Shown: positions 1-6,463 of the stretch, piece after piece
How positions within the stretch are numbered: position 1 is the stretch's first letter
Layout of the letters: each line of letters starts with the position of its first letter
IMG/VR virus record: IMGVR_UViG_3300048446_000281
Span: 1-20,964 of that record
From: a virus
Direction: 5' to 3' (one strand)
DNA: 20,964 nucleotides
Notes under the pieces: generated by a model
What the model saw: only the letters and a program-made list of their open reading frames with translations
Databases searched by the model: none
What the model was told of the DNA's origin: nothing
Translations under genes and position numbers: made by a program

Positions 1-275
1 CCAATTAAGGATCGTAAATGCTTTTTAGACTCCTTCAGGGTATCTCCTTCACGGGATTTAACAATAGCTATGGTATGCGGTGAAACTTTACAGGTTTTGC
101 ATATCTGTTTGATTGTCGATCCTTCTGCCAACATTTTAACAACCAAGGCATAATCCTGTGGTCTTTGATCGAAGAACTTTTGTCCTGTGAAGATGTTTGG
201 ACAAGCTTCCTCGGTCTTCAAGTTTGCCGGAAGGTTCTCTGCTCGCTGGTATACTCTAGGTCTTTTGGTAGGCAT
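1..275 (-). CDS. Helix-turn-helix protein, 3' end missing (leftward)
   Basis: An ATG at 275 opens a leftward frame with no stop through base 1, giving 91 codons of a longer protein. It is the only gene here that runs against the rest. Residues about 41-74 read as a helix-turn-helix: DYALVVKMLAEGSTIKQIC, then a turn around CKVSPHTIA and a basic helix ending in KSREG. The spacing matches the homeodomain-like or resolvase-type HTH seen in many small phage regulators. The N-terminus is basic and Pro-rich (MPTKRPRVYQ). I see no good Shine-Dalgarno before the ATG, only a T-rich stretch. It diverges from the terminase gene across the 276-574 spacer, so it probably belongs to an early or regulatory module and may control the divergent region. 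The target and the rest of the protein are unknown. The coding call is good; the regulatory role is inference. Confidence 0.72.
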   Translation of the reverse strand, partial: MPTKRPRVYQRAENLPANLKTEEACPNIFTGQKFFDQRPQDYALVVKMLAEGSTIKQICKTCKVSPHTIAIVKSREGDTLKESKKHLRSLI

Positions 276-574
276 AAAATCAATCGGTGAGATAATTTGA
301 GAAAGTATTTTAAACTAGGGATCAGGCAAGCCTAATTAGACATAATCACTATTTTACGCAATGAATAGCGTCATACTACGCATAAAAATAAGTAAAACAT
401 AATATATTCTATCTTTTGTCAGAAATCACATACAAATTTTTGCCTCAGACAGGGGGGGAGGGGGTCAGGTTGAGCGGTCTGCCGGCCACCGCGACCGATT
501 ATGTCCCATAAAAAAATTCTGACAAATTGCCCACCCGATGTCCGCCCACCCGCTCCATCTGCTAACATGGACAT
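276..574. other. Divergent intergenic spacer, no gene seen
   Basis: This 299-base spacer lies between the leftward HTH gene and terL. Bases 276-440 are AT-rich and 441-574 are clearly GC-richer. I find no convincing reading frame or sigma-70 promoter on either strand; the best -10-like hexamer is TATATT at 403-408, without a usable -35. Two local features stand out. One is a cluster of ACGC/GCGT half-sites: ACGC at 356-359, GCGT at 368-371 and ACGC at 378-381. The other is a G7-A-G5 run at 452-464, followed by a small inverted repeat (GCGGT with ACCGC) around 474-500. An operator or a packaging-related site is possible but unproven. Confidence 0.5.
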
Positions 575-2179
575 ATGCCACTCGAATGGACACCCCATCC
601 CGCTCTCCCGCCTCTGACAAAATCGGAACTCCTGCGGATGACTCCTGAATCGATTTTGGCGTATTGGGAGAAGCGTGAGGAAGCGATCAAGCTCGAGAAG
701 GATGATCCATATCGGCATGGCTTTGAACTGGATACCTGGAAACGGGCAGATGAACAGTTAAAGACTCACTCGGAAATACTCGTTATGGGAGGGAACAGGG
801 CAGGAAAGTCTGAATGGGCGGCCAAGCGGGTAGTTCAGTGTCTAGTCGAGAACCCAGGAACGATCATATGGTGTCTTACGGAGACATCGGCCAACAGTAT
901 ACAGTTCCAGCAGAAGCTAATATTTAAGTACCTACCGAAGGAGTTTAAGTCGTTAGGTAGGGGTAAGGTTGGATATGTGATGTACAGCCTTCGTAATGGC
1001 TTTACTGCATCTAAATTCACACTGCCTAATCGCTCTGAGTGTATTTTTAGATTTTGGCAACAGGACATCAGCACAATCGAAGGTGGAGAGATCGGAGTTC
1101 CGCAGGAACCGGTCAACGGAACCCATAATATCGGCTATTGGGCAGATGAATTGGTACCGATGAGTTGGGTAAATACACTTCGTTTTCGGACAGTTACCCG
1201 CAATTCCAAGGGAATTATCAGTTTCACGGCTGTGGATGGCTGGAACTCGGTGGTAAAGTCCATGCTTACGGGAGCAAAGACAGTGGAATCGGCAAAAGCG
1301 GATCTTTTGGATGGTGAGGAGGTTCCCCTTGTTCAACAGCCCATCCGCAAAGCCAGTTCTGTGGTGTATTTTCATACAGCGGCCAACCCCTTTGGCGGAT
1401 GGGCGGCGATGAAGAATCAACTGGAGGGAGAAAAGAGGGAAACAATCCTTTGCCGTGCGTATGGAGTCCCTGTTCGTCAGAGTCGGGCAATTTTTCCTTC
1501 TCTCTCGGACAAGAACATCTGCCAATCGGAAAAACTCCCTGATTTTACGGATGCGAATTGGGTATTATCGATTGACCCGGCGGGAGCGAAGCCCTGGACG
1601 ATGGTATTATTTGCAGTCGATCCGCATGGGGTCGCCTGGGCGGTTAAGGAGTTTCCTGATTTTGACACCTGGGGTGGATGGATTGACCTGACCAAGGACA
1701 AGCTGAGTGCGGGAGAGGCGGCACAGCCGAATGGGTATGGATTAAAGGATTACGCGGATGAGATTAGGCGGATGGAATCGATTTGCGGGGATAATATGGT
1801 AACTCGGATAATCGACCCGAGGTTGGGGGCGGCGAGTTATCAGAAGTCGGAAGGATCTTCCAATATCATAGACGATTTATCGGATGAGGATATCATTGTT
1901 GAGCCGGCGGAGGCGTTGGATATCGAAACAGGACTCCAGGCGATTAATAATCTGCTGGCATGGGATCGGAACAGGGAGATGGATTTGGATAATAAGCCCC
2001 GGCTGATGTTTTCGGATGAGTGTCAGAATCTGATTAGTTGTATGCAGGCTTACCAACCGACTGCCGGATTAAAATGTCCGAGTAAGGATTTCGTGGATAA
2101 TGCCAGGTACTTCGCAGTGGGCAATTTTGAATACTTTGACGAGGAGGAAATGGTGGCAACAGGAGGAGGATCGTATTGA
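575..2179 (+). CDS. terL: Terminase large subunit (ATPase and nuclease)
   Basis: This is the packaging motor of 534 residues. It hydrolyses ATP to pump DNA through the portal and cuts the concatemer. The N-terminal ATPase has Walker A GGNRAGKS at residues 72-79 and a Walker B-like IGYWADE ending in D191-E192. A coupling-type strand (ISFTAVDG) lies near 215-222. The C-terminal RNase H-like nuclease shows the three expected acidic positions: D334 in LSIDPAG, D414 in RIIDPR and D508 in KDFVDNARY. The length is normal for a phage large terminase. The ATG at 575 is the first start after an in-frame TAA at 563-565, but no Shine-Dalgarno precedes it; the next Met is residue 22. The stop (2177-2179) overlaps the next ATG by one base. 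Serine TCG and arginine CGG codons are frequent, unlike in the capsid gene. Family identity is near certain; the exact start is slightly less so. Confidence 0.96.
   Translation: MPLEWTPHPALPPLTKSELLRMTPESILAYWEKREEAIKLEKDDPYRHGFELDTWKRADEQLKTHSEILVMGGNRAGKSEWAAKRVVQCLVENPGTIIWCLTETSANSIQFQQKLIFKYLPKEFKSLGRGKVGYVMYSLRNGFTASKFTLPNRSECIFRFWQQDISTIEGGEIGVPQEPVNGTHNIGYWADELVPMSWVNTLRFRTVTRNSKGIISFTAVDGWNSVVKSMLTGAKTVESAKADLLDGEEVPLVQQPIRKASSVVYFHTAANPFGGWAAMKNQLEGEKRETILCRAYGVPVRQSRAIFPSLSDKNICQSEKLPDFTDANWVLSIDPAGAKPWTMVLFAVDPHGVAWAVKEFPDFDTWGGWIDLTKDKLSAGEAAQPNGYGLKDYADEIRRMESICGDNMVTRIIDPRLGAASYQKSEGSSNIIDDLSDEDIIVEPAEALDIETGLQAINNLLAWDRNREMDLDNKPRLMFSDECQNLISCMQAYQPTAGLKCPSKDFVDNARYFAVGNFEYFDEEEMVATGGGSY
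2161..2170 (+). promoter_or_regulatory. Strong Shine-Dalgarno deciding the start at 2179
   Basis: AGGAGGAGGA lies inside the last codons of terL, 8 bases before the ATG at 2179. It favours that ATG over the TTG one codon upstream (2176) and couples translation of the small HTH protein to terL. Confidence 0.8.
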
Positions 2180-2541
2180 TGGGTAAGAAAAATGTACAGA
2201 TATCAAAGGCAGTCAGGCAACAGATCGTGATGGCAAGGAACTCGGGCATGAGTTGGCCGAAGGTGGCGGAGTTGGCGGGATGTGCGAGATCGACTGTCCA
2301 GCGGATATATAAGCAGGAGAGCAAGCCGGTGGTTCCGCTCGAGGAGGTAAAGAAGACAGTGGAGATTGAGGAGGCGAGGGTATTGAAGATGGTCCCGAAT
2401 GTTCGGATGATGCTTATTTACTTTGAGCACAAGGAGGGGATCGGGAGGTGCATAAAGAGGCCAAACGACAACCATCCGCCCAAGAGCATGGTATTGGTGA
2501 GAAAAGTCGAGGGGGAGGATGATCTGTATCGCAAAGCATGA
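2179..2541 (+). CDS. Small helix-turn-helix protein downstream of terL
   Basis: A 120-residue protein whose first 46 residues form a clear DNA-binding unit: a helix (ISKAVRQQIVMARNSG), a turn with WPKVAELAG, and a recognition helix (CARSTVQRIYKQ). The pattern is like Hin/resolvase or homeodomain-like HTH domains. The remainder is basic, with predicted beta strands (VRMMLIYFEHKEG, then KSMVLVRKVEG), and I do not recognise it. The start is set by a very strong Shine-Dalgarno at 2161-2170 and a TGATG overlap with terL. Its C-terminus overlaps the next gene by 23 bases. No terminase small subunit precedes terL, so this could be a displaced DNA-recognition subunit or a transcription regulator. The HTH is visible in the sequence; the role is inference. 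Confidence 0.78.
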   Translation: MGKKNVQISKAVRQQIVMARNSGMSWPKVAELAGCARSTVQRIYKQESKPVVPLEEVKKTVEIEEARVLKMVPNVRMMLIYFEHKEGIGRCIKRPNDNHPPKSMVLVRKVEGEDDLYRKA

Positions 2542-2749
2542 GACGGATGCACAGATGCAACGGAGGATCGATCTGATGCTTCGGGAGATGGTTGTGGACG
2601 AGGCATTGGATGCGATGGAGGAGGAGCGGGAGCCTGGTAGTTTCACACAGGAGGAGATAGCGGATTTTATCGGTGTATCGATAGTAACTCTTCATCGGAT
2701 TGAACAAAATGCCCTGAAAAATTTACGAAATAAAATGGTAGAATCTTAA
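2519..2749 (+). CDS. Sigma-70 region 4-like small HTH protein
   Basis: A 76-residue protein. Residues 41-72 (SFTQEEIADFIGVSIVTLHR, then IEQNALKNLRNKM) closely follow the sigma-70 region 4.2 pattern, in which the recognition helix ends in R-I-E-x-x-A-L-x-x-L-R. The N-terminal half is an acidic helix rich in Met and Glu. Regions 2 and 3 of a real sigma factor are missing, so it cannot act as a complete sigma. It may bind DNA or RNA polymerase as a regulator, or simply be an HTH protein of the same fold. The start is uncertain: the ATG at 2519 lies in the end of the previous gene with a purine run directly against it rather than spaced, and the next in-frame ATG is at 2555. The portal gene follows 10 bases after its stop. 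Confidence 0.7.
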   Translation: MICIAKHETDAQMQRRIDLMLREMVVDEALDAMEEEREPGSFTQEEIADFIGVSIVTLHRIEQNALKNLRNKMVES

Positions 2750-2759
2750 AGGAGAAATT

Positions 2760-4829
2760 ATGGAGAACGAAGTACAGATTTTTGAAGAGAAGCCGGATGT
2801 GGATGAACTCAAGTTTGAGTTTGAGCGGGCAAAAGCGAATTTATCGACATGGATGGACAAGGCCGAGGATGCTCGGGAGGTTCGTTTCAACGAGTGGGCA
2901 GGCAAGACGGGTGACGGAAAGAAGAGTGGACCTGAAGCCTTTCCATTCGATGGAGCCAGCGATCTTGATCCAAGCGTTATTAATCCATTGATCGATGGCG
3001 ATGTTGCCACCCTGACACAGGCGTTGACCAAGGCTAACCTGGTGGCGGCTCCCGTGGAAAGTGGGGATGTGGCATCGGCCAAGCTGGTTACTGAGTTTCT
3101 CCGCTGGCGGATGGGTACGATGGATGAATTGATGAGGGAGTCATCGATTGGAGCGAATTATTTATTACAGAACGGGGTGACCTTTTTCGGTACTTACTGG
3201 AAGCAGGAGAAGGCGAGAAAGTTTGAACCGATCAGCCTCGAGCAGATTGCCCAGCAGTCGCCTGAACTGGCAATGGCGATAGAAGATCCTGAGATGAAGG
3301 AGGGAGTCGAGGAGATGTTTTATCCCCTCTTTCCGAAGCTCAAAAAGCGTAGGGTCAAGAAGATGCTTAACGAGTTACGGAATACAGGTGAGACCGAAAT
3401 TCCGACCGAAAAAGTGGTCGTAAATCGTCCGGCGGTCAAGGCATATGAGTTAGGCAGGGAACTGATCGTGGACAGTAATGTAATCGATTTGGAATCCGCC
3501 AGGAGCATTCACTGCATTCACTATTATTCGCCTGAAGCGTTGAAGCAGAAGGTAAACGAGGGATGGGATGAAGCGTGGATTGATGAAGCGATTGAGAAGG
3601 CAAAAGACTTTTACGAGGAGAGATATAGCGACTCGGCCATGCATTATGACTATGGCACAAGCTATGGCAGTCAGCACTACGAGGGGCTTATACGGGTAGT
3701 TACTACCTATCGGAAAGAACTCGATGAGGATGATGTTCCCGTGGTTACCAAGACCTGTTGGACGGATGAAATGGATGAAGCAGGATTTCATGAGCCGGTT
3801 GGATATGATGAAGGTCGTTATCCGTTCGTATGTATCACGAGAGAGCATTTAAACCATCGTTTGCTGGACTCTCGCGGATACCCTGAACTGCTCAAGAGTT
3901 ATCAGATTGCGGCTAAAACAGAGATGGATGCAAGACGGGATGCCGCATCGATGACTACGATGCCTCCTTTTCTTTACAGCCTTGGCCGCCGTCCTGAAAG
4001 GATTGGACCAGGAGCACAGATTCCTGTCCGCCGTAGGGATGAAGTCGGATGGATGGAAACTCCAAAATATTCACCTGCATCGACACAGGTGGAAATGCAA
4101 ATCCGTCAATTATGTGATCGAGTGACAGGACGGGCGACTGGACCTGATGATGCGGTGGAAGCCAATGTGATAAAACAGCATTTGGTCAACTGTTGGCTCA
4201 GTGGATGGAAAGAAGTTTTGAAGAGGGTATGGTGCTTAGATCGAACTTACAGCGGACCCATGATTTGGTTTCGGGTAACAAATAATGAGCAGGGAGCACA
4301 GTTAATTTTAGATGAAACTGCTGAGTTGTATGATTTTAATATTAGCTGGAACTCGATGAACCAGGACGAGTCCAAGGTGATCGAAAAGCTCGATACAGTT
4401 GGTAAGTTAATGTCGCAGTATGACAGACAGGGCGTAAGTAGGTTCGACATTTATCTTAGAAAAGTAATTGAGGCAATCGATCCAAACCTGGCTAACGAAT
4501 TAATCATGCCGACTCAGGAGGCTACCACAAAGGAGATAATTGAAACATCTAACGATATTGCCAAAATCGCATCGGGACAGGTTGTTAATGCCCCACAAGG
4601 TGCAAATAGCCAACTACGCCTCCAGGTGCTACAGCAATACATTTCAGGTTCGGACGAAATACCAGCGACAGATGTTCAGGAGAGATTACAATCCGATGAA
4701 AACTTTGCGAAGAGACTTCAGACATATGCTGGTCAGTTAGAATTTCAGCAACAGCAACAGCAAAACGCACTTATTGGCCAGCTAGGGACAAGTCCTGGCA
4801 ATGTACCAGGTACATCGATGGCCGCTTAA
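2760..4829 (+). CDS. Portal protein
   Basis: A 689-residue protein in the portal position. It would form the dodecameric ring at one capsid vertex through which TerL moves DNA and to which the tail attaches. The N-terminal part (residues about 30-75) has the pattern W-x-D-K-A-x-x-A-R-E-x-R, then a Trp-Ala-Gly-Lys segment, then AFPFDGASDL and NPLIDGDV. I recognise this from portals of many podoviruses and related phages. The long alpha/beta middle and a helical C-terminus (residues about 590-670) fit the wing, stem and crown layout. The C-terminus carries a run of six Gln followed by a Gly/Pro-rich tail. The start is well supported by AAAGGAG just upstream. Length is typical for podovirus portals. 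Confidence in the name is high; no structural detail can be checked here. Confidence 0.9.
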   Translation: MENEVQIFEEKPDVDELKFEFERAKANLSTWMDKAEDAREVRFNEWAGKTGDGKKSGPEAFPFDGASDLDPSVINPLIDGDVATLTQALTKANLVAAPVESGDVASAKLVTEFLRWRMGTMDELMRESSIGANYLLQNGVTFFGTYWKQEKARKFEPISLEQIAQQSPELAMAIEDPEMKEGVEEMFYPLFPKLKKRRVKKMLNELRNTGETEIPTEKVVVNRPAVKAYELGRELIVDSNVIDLESARSIHCIHYYSPEALKQKVNEGWDEAWIDEAIEKAKDFYEERYSDSAMHYDYGTSYGSQHYEGLIRVVTTYRKELDEDDVPVVTKTCWTDEMDEAGFHEPVGYDEGRYPFVCITREHLNHRLLDSRGYPELLKSYQIAAKTEMDARRDAASMTTMPPFLYSLGRRPERIGPGAQIPVRRRDEVGWMETPKYSPASTQVEMQIRQLCDRVTGRATGPDDAVEANVIKQHLVNCWLSGWKEVLKRVWCLDRTYSGPMIWFRVTNNEQGAQLILDETAELYDFNISWNSMNQDESKVIEKLDTVGKLMSQYDRQGVSRFDIYLRKVIEAIDPNLANELIMPTQEATTKEIIETSNDIAKIASGQVVNAPQGANSQLRLQVLQQYISGSDEIPATDVQERLQSDENFAKRLQTYAGQLEFQQQQQQNALIGQLGTSPGNVPGTSMAA

Positions 4830-4847
4830 CTAAAAAGGAATAATATC

Positions 4848-4973
4848 ATGCCATACGGAAAAGGAACTTACGGATCGAAGGTTGGACGGCCTTCCAACAA
4901 AGCAAAAGCAATGGGTCGGAAAAAGATGAGTCCGACAGTTAAGAAATTGCTCAAGAAGAAAAAGAAAAAGTGA
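4848..4973 (+). CDS. Very basic 41-residue protein
   Basis: A short gene with AAAAGGA upstream of the ATG, just after the portal. The product begins MPYGKGTYGSKVGRPSNKAK and ends in six consecutive lysines. It has 14 Lys and 2 Arg in 41 residues and no Asp or Glu. Small proteins starting with a similar Gly/Tyr/Lys pattern are, as I recall, common beside capsid genes of aquatic phages, but none has a function I can name. The composition suggests nucleic acid binding, for example packing with the DNA in the head, or binding to an acidic partner. The stop overlaps the GTG start of the next gene (GTGA). Real gene: likely. Function: unknown. Confidence 0.75.
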   Translation: MPYGKGTYGSKVGRPSNKAKAMGRKKMSPTVKKLLKKKKKK

Positions 4974-5215
4974 GTAAACCGACTAAGGTCAACTCTCCTA
5001 GACGCATCCGAAAGGGTGAACCTTCATATGGGAAGAAAAAATTTGTCGTACTTGCATCGGAGAATGGCAAGACAAAGACAATTAGGTTTGGGGATGCAAA
5101 TATGAAAATCCGTAAATCTAATCCTGATGCCCGTAAATCTTTTCGAGCTAGGCATAAGTGCGATCAGAAGAAATCAAAATTAACAGCAGGATACTGGTCC
5201 TGCAAAAAGTGGTAA
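4970..5215 (+). CDS. Basic small protein, DUF6321-like
   Basis: An 81-residue basic protein with a GTG start overlapping the preceding stop by four bases, so it is probably translated by coupling. The C-terminal half carries a pattern I recognise from many phage proteins: TIRFGDANM at 37-45, KSFRARHKC at 56-64 and YWSCKKW at 75-81. His62, Cys64, Cys78 and the flanking Trp residues could form a small metal site or a tight aromatic knob. From memory this corresponds to DUF6321, a domain with no established function; I could not verify the assignment. It sits between two other very basic proteins, all placed between portal and scaffold, which suggests a virion or head-assembly role. Confidence 0.72.
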   Translation: MSKPTKVNSPRRIRKGEPSYGKKKFVVLASENGKTKTIRFGDANMKIRKSNPDARKSFRARHKCDQKKSKLTAGYWSCKKW

Positions 5216-5216
5216 G

Positions 5217-5567
5217 ATGCCAAAGGACGCTTGTTATAAAAAGGTAAAGGCTCGGGTAAAGGTATTTCCATCCGCTCGAGCATCGCAACAGATCGCCAAG
5301 TGCCGGAAGTCCAAGGGGCAGGTTCGTAAGACTGCCAAGGGTACATCATTAAAACGATGGGGATCGGAGAAATGGCAGGATACGAAAAGCGGCAAGCCAT
5401 GTGGGCAGGGTGGAAAGAATGAATACTGCCGGCCAACCAAAAGAGTCTCGAGTAAAACACCCAAGACGAAATCGGAGATGAGTAAAAGCCAACTGAAACG
5501 AAAGAAGGCGGAGAAATCGAAGGTAGGAATGGGACGAAGAGTAAAACCTGTAAGAAGGAAAAAATGA
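5217..5567 (+). CDS. Basic small protein, DUF5872-like
   Basis: A 116-residue, strongly Lys/Arg-rich protein. Visible motifs are KVKARVKVFPSARASQQIAK at residues 9-28 followed by Cys29, then RWGSEKW at 47-53, SGKPCG at 58-63 and YCRPTKRVSSKTPKT at 70-84. Cys6, Cys29, Cys62 and Cys71 could bind a metal. From memory the pattern matches DUF5872, reported in phages and some giant viruses, with no known function. The C-terminal 35 residues are almost entirely Lys, Arg and Ser and are probably disordered and nucleic-acid-binding. The stop overlaps the next ATG (ATGA). The neighbouring basic genes suggest a common role in the capsid interior or in DNA compaction; that is inference. Confidence 0.75.
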   Translation: MPKDACYKKVKARVKVFPSARASQQIAKCRKSKGQVRKTAKGTSLKRWGSEKWQDTKSGKPCGQGGKNEYCRPTKRVSSKTPKTKSEMSKSQLKRKKAEKSKVGMGRRVKPVRRKK

Positions 5568-5788
5568 CATTAGGAGATGCAGTAGCCGGACTCGGAGAAC
5601 AGACCGAGTGGGTGGTGATTAAGGACTTTATTAAAGAACAGAGGGATATGTGCTTGGTGGATTTTCAGGACTATACCCATGTGGACAATCCGCAGAAGCT
5701 CGCCCGGTTATCGGGTGAGATTGCAGGACTGACTCGAATATTGGAGGCGTTGGACAATGCCGAAACTGACACCCCATCAGCAATTTAA
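5564..5788 (+). CDS. Small protein of unknown function
   Basis: A 74-residue protein starting at an ATGA overlap, with AAGGA four bases upstream. It reads as two amphipathic helices (residues about 12-32 and 42-66) with one Cys. I do not recognise it. The placement among head genes and the presumed two-helix hairpin suggest a small structural or chaperone-like partner, but nothing in the sequence decides this. Its last 32 bases overlap the next gene. Confidence 0.7.
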   Translation: MTLGDAVAGLGEQTEWVVIKDFIKEQRDMCLVDFQDYTHVDNPQKLARLSGEIAGLTRILEALDNAETDTPSAI

Positions 5789-5960
5789 AAACGAGCATAG
5801 GGCATTGCTCAATCGTTGGATTGAGGAGTCTGATATTGAAGACACTGAAATGGCAAAGATAGTAATGTCAGACATTGAGGAATGGCTCGATGAGGATGTT
5901 GTCGATTTTGAGTGCGATATGGTGCTCGATGACGATGACGATGATGAAGAGGAAGGGTAA
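5757..5960 (+). CDS. Highly acidic small protein
   Basis: A 67-residue protein. The start is well supported by GGAGG at 5743-5747, nine bases before the ATG. Residues 1-35 form a likely helical segment (including ALLNRWIEESDIEDTEMAKI), followed by an acidic half ending in six Asp, three Glu and Gly. It follows immediately after three strongly basic proteins, so an electrostatic partnership or DNA mimicry is conceivable. The family is unknown to me. The Asp-codon run at its 3' end overlaps the start of the nuclease-like gene in another frame. Confidence 0.72.
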   Translation: MPKLTPHQQFKNEHRALLNRWIEESDIEDTEMAKIVMSDIEEWLDEDVVDFECDMVLDDDDDDEEEG

Positions 5961-6363
5961 CCTCTACGAGCAGAAGTTCTTCTCGGAAGCCCTCGAGCAT
6001 GGACTGGAGGTCTTTGTGCCATTGGGTGATTATCTGCCACAGGATTGCCTGGTGATGAACACGGCAGGCAAGATATTTAAGATTCAGATAAAAGGGACTG
6101 AGAGTAAATCGAAGGACAAGGCTCGGGGTGGATTGGGTCGTTATATGGTTACGACATCGAGTGGATCGACCGGCAAAGAGTCGATAGACTGCACAAAAGT
6201 GGACATATTGGTGGCATATGTCGAAGATGAAAACATTTTTTACAACATCCCATGCATGGAATTAGACGGGGCAAAAAGGATCGGACTGTATCCTCACAAC
6301 CCTGATTCTAAAGCCAAGCATGAGAAATTTAAGGATAATTGGAAAATTTTTCGGGTTACCTGA
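5941..6363 (+). CDS. PD-(D/E)XK nuclease-like protein
   Basis: A 140-residue protein reading like the PD-(D/E)XK endonucleases of the group that includes Pfam PDDEXK_5-type enzymes. The opening KGNLYEQKFFSEALEHGLEV contains Glu10. It is followed by PLGDYLPQDCLV with Asp35, a strand ending in FKIQIKGT (Gln49-Ile-Lys51, the Q-x-K version of the catalytic motif), and a late strand, KVDILVAYVEDENIFYNIPC. This would give metal-dependent DNA cleavage. It could be a free-standing homing-type nuclease, a junction-resolving enzyme or a DNA-processing factor used before packaging. The frame stays open upstream (TTG 5875, ATG 5890), but the extra residues only reflect the acidic gene read in another frame, so I start at the ATGATG of 5941. 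No Shine-Dalgarno is visible, and coupling with the overlapping gene is likely. The intergenic spacer after it holds a promoter. Confidence 0.72.
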   Translation: MMKRKGNLYEQKFFSEALEHGLEVFVPLGDYLPQDCLVMNTAGKIFKIQIKGTESKSKDKARGGLGRYMVTTSSGSTGKESIDCTKVDILVAYVEDENIFYNIPCMELDGAKRIGLYPHNPDSKAKHEKFKDNWKIFRVT

Positions 6364-6381
6364 AAAAACTGCTTTTTAAAC

Positions 6382-6390
6382 TGCTATAAT
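6382..6390 (+). promoter_or_regulatory. Extended -10 promoter for scaffold/capsid genes
   Basis: TGCTATAAT is a perfect extended -10 element (TGn plus consensus TATAAT) in the 100-base spacer before the scaffold gene. No good -35 hexamer lies at 17 bases; CTGAAA sits 19 bases away. Extended -10 promoters often work with a weak -35. The start of transcription would be near 6397, right at the first leader hairpin. This is a sigma-70-type site, so it would be read by host polymerase. Confidence 0.62.
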
Positions 6391-6398
6391 TGTCACTG

Positions 6399-6445
6399 GT
6401 GGAGCATATCTGCTCCGCAGATACAAGCAAGAGAGTGCGAACTCT
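6399..6445 (+). other. Hairpin-rich 5' leader of scaffold mRNA
   Basis: Three stems are readable. Hairpin A pairs 6399-6406 with 6411-6418 around a TATC loop; seven pairs are Watson-Crick and one is a T-G wobble. Hairpin B pairs 6407-6413 with 6417-6423 (TATCTGC with GCAGATA, loop TCC) and cannot form together with A. Hairpin C pairs 6432-6436 with 6441-6445 (AGAGT with ACTCT) around GCGA, a GNRA tetraloop. A would sit at the very 5' end of the transcript, where hairpins commonly protect mRNA. The A/B conflict allows a switch, but no ligand-binding architecture is recognised. Confidence 0.5.
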
Positions 6446-6463
6446 ACTACAAACGCAGAAATT

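Noticed and set aside
452-464. G-quadruplex in the G7-A-G5 run
   Set aside because: Only three runs of three or more Gs can be made with loops, so a stable four-run quadruplex is not supported.
953-1525. Leftward open frame of 190 codons inside terL
   Set aside because: It is antisense to a gene with all terminase motifs, has no family pattern or ribosome site, and mirrors the codon bias of terL.
3450-3848. Leftward open frame of 132 codons inside the portal gene
   Set aside because: Antisense of a well-supported gene, without motifs or regulatory sites.
4743-4766. CAG/CAA repeat near the portal end as a mobile or regulatory repeat
   Set aside because: It simply encodes a six-Gln run in the disordered portal tail.
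5875-5940. Upstream extension of the nuclease gene (TTG 5875 or ATG 5890)
   Set aside because: The extra residues are a shifted reading of the acidic gene and do not fit the nuclease family; the family-like part starts at about 5941-5956. A weak GAGG before 5890 leaves some doubt.
5777-6040. Leftward frame with long serine runs
   Set aside because: The serine run is only the complement of the Asp-codon repeat of the acidic gene.
6391-6463. Self-cleaving ribozyme or riboswitch in the scaffold leader
   Set aside because: No hammerhead core (CTGANGA with GAAA) and no recognised aptamer pattern; only simple hairpins are seen.
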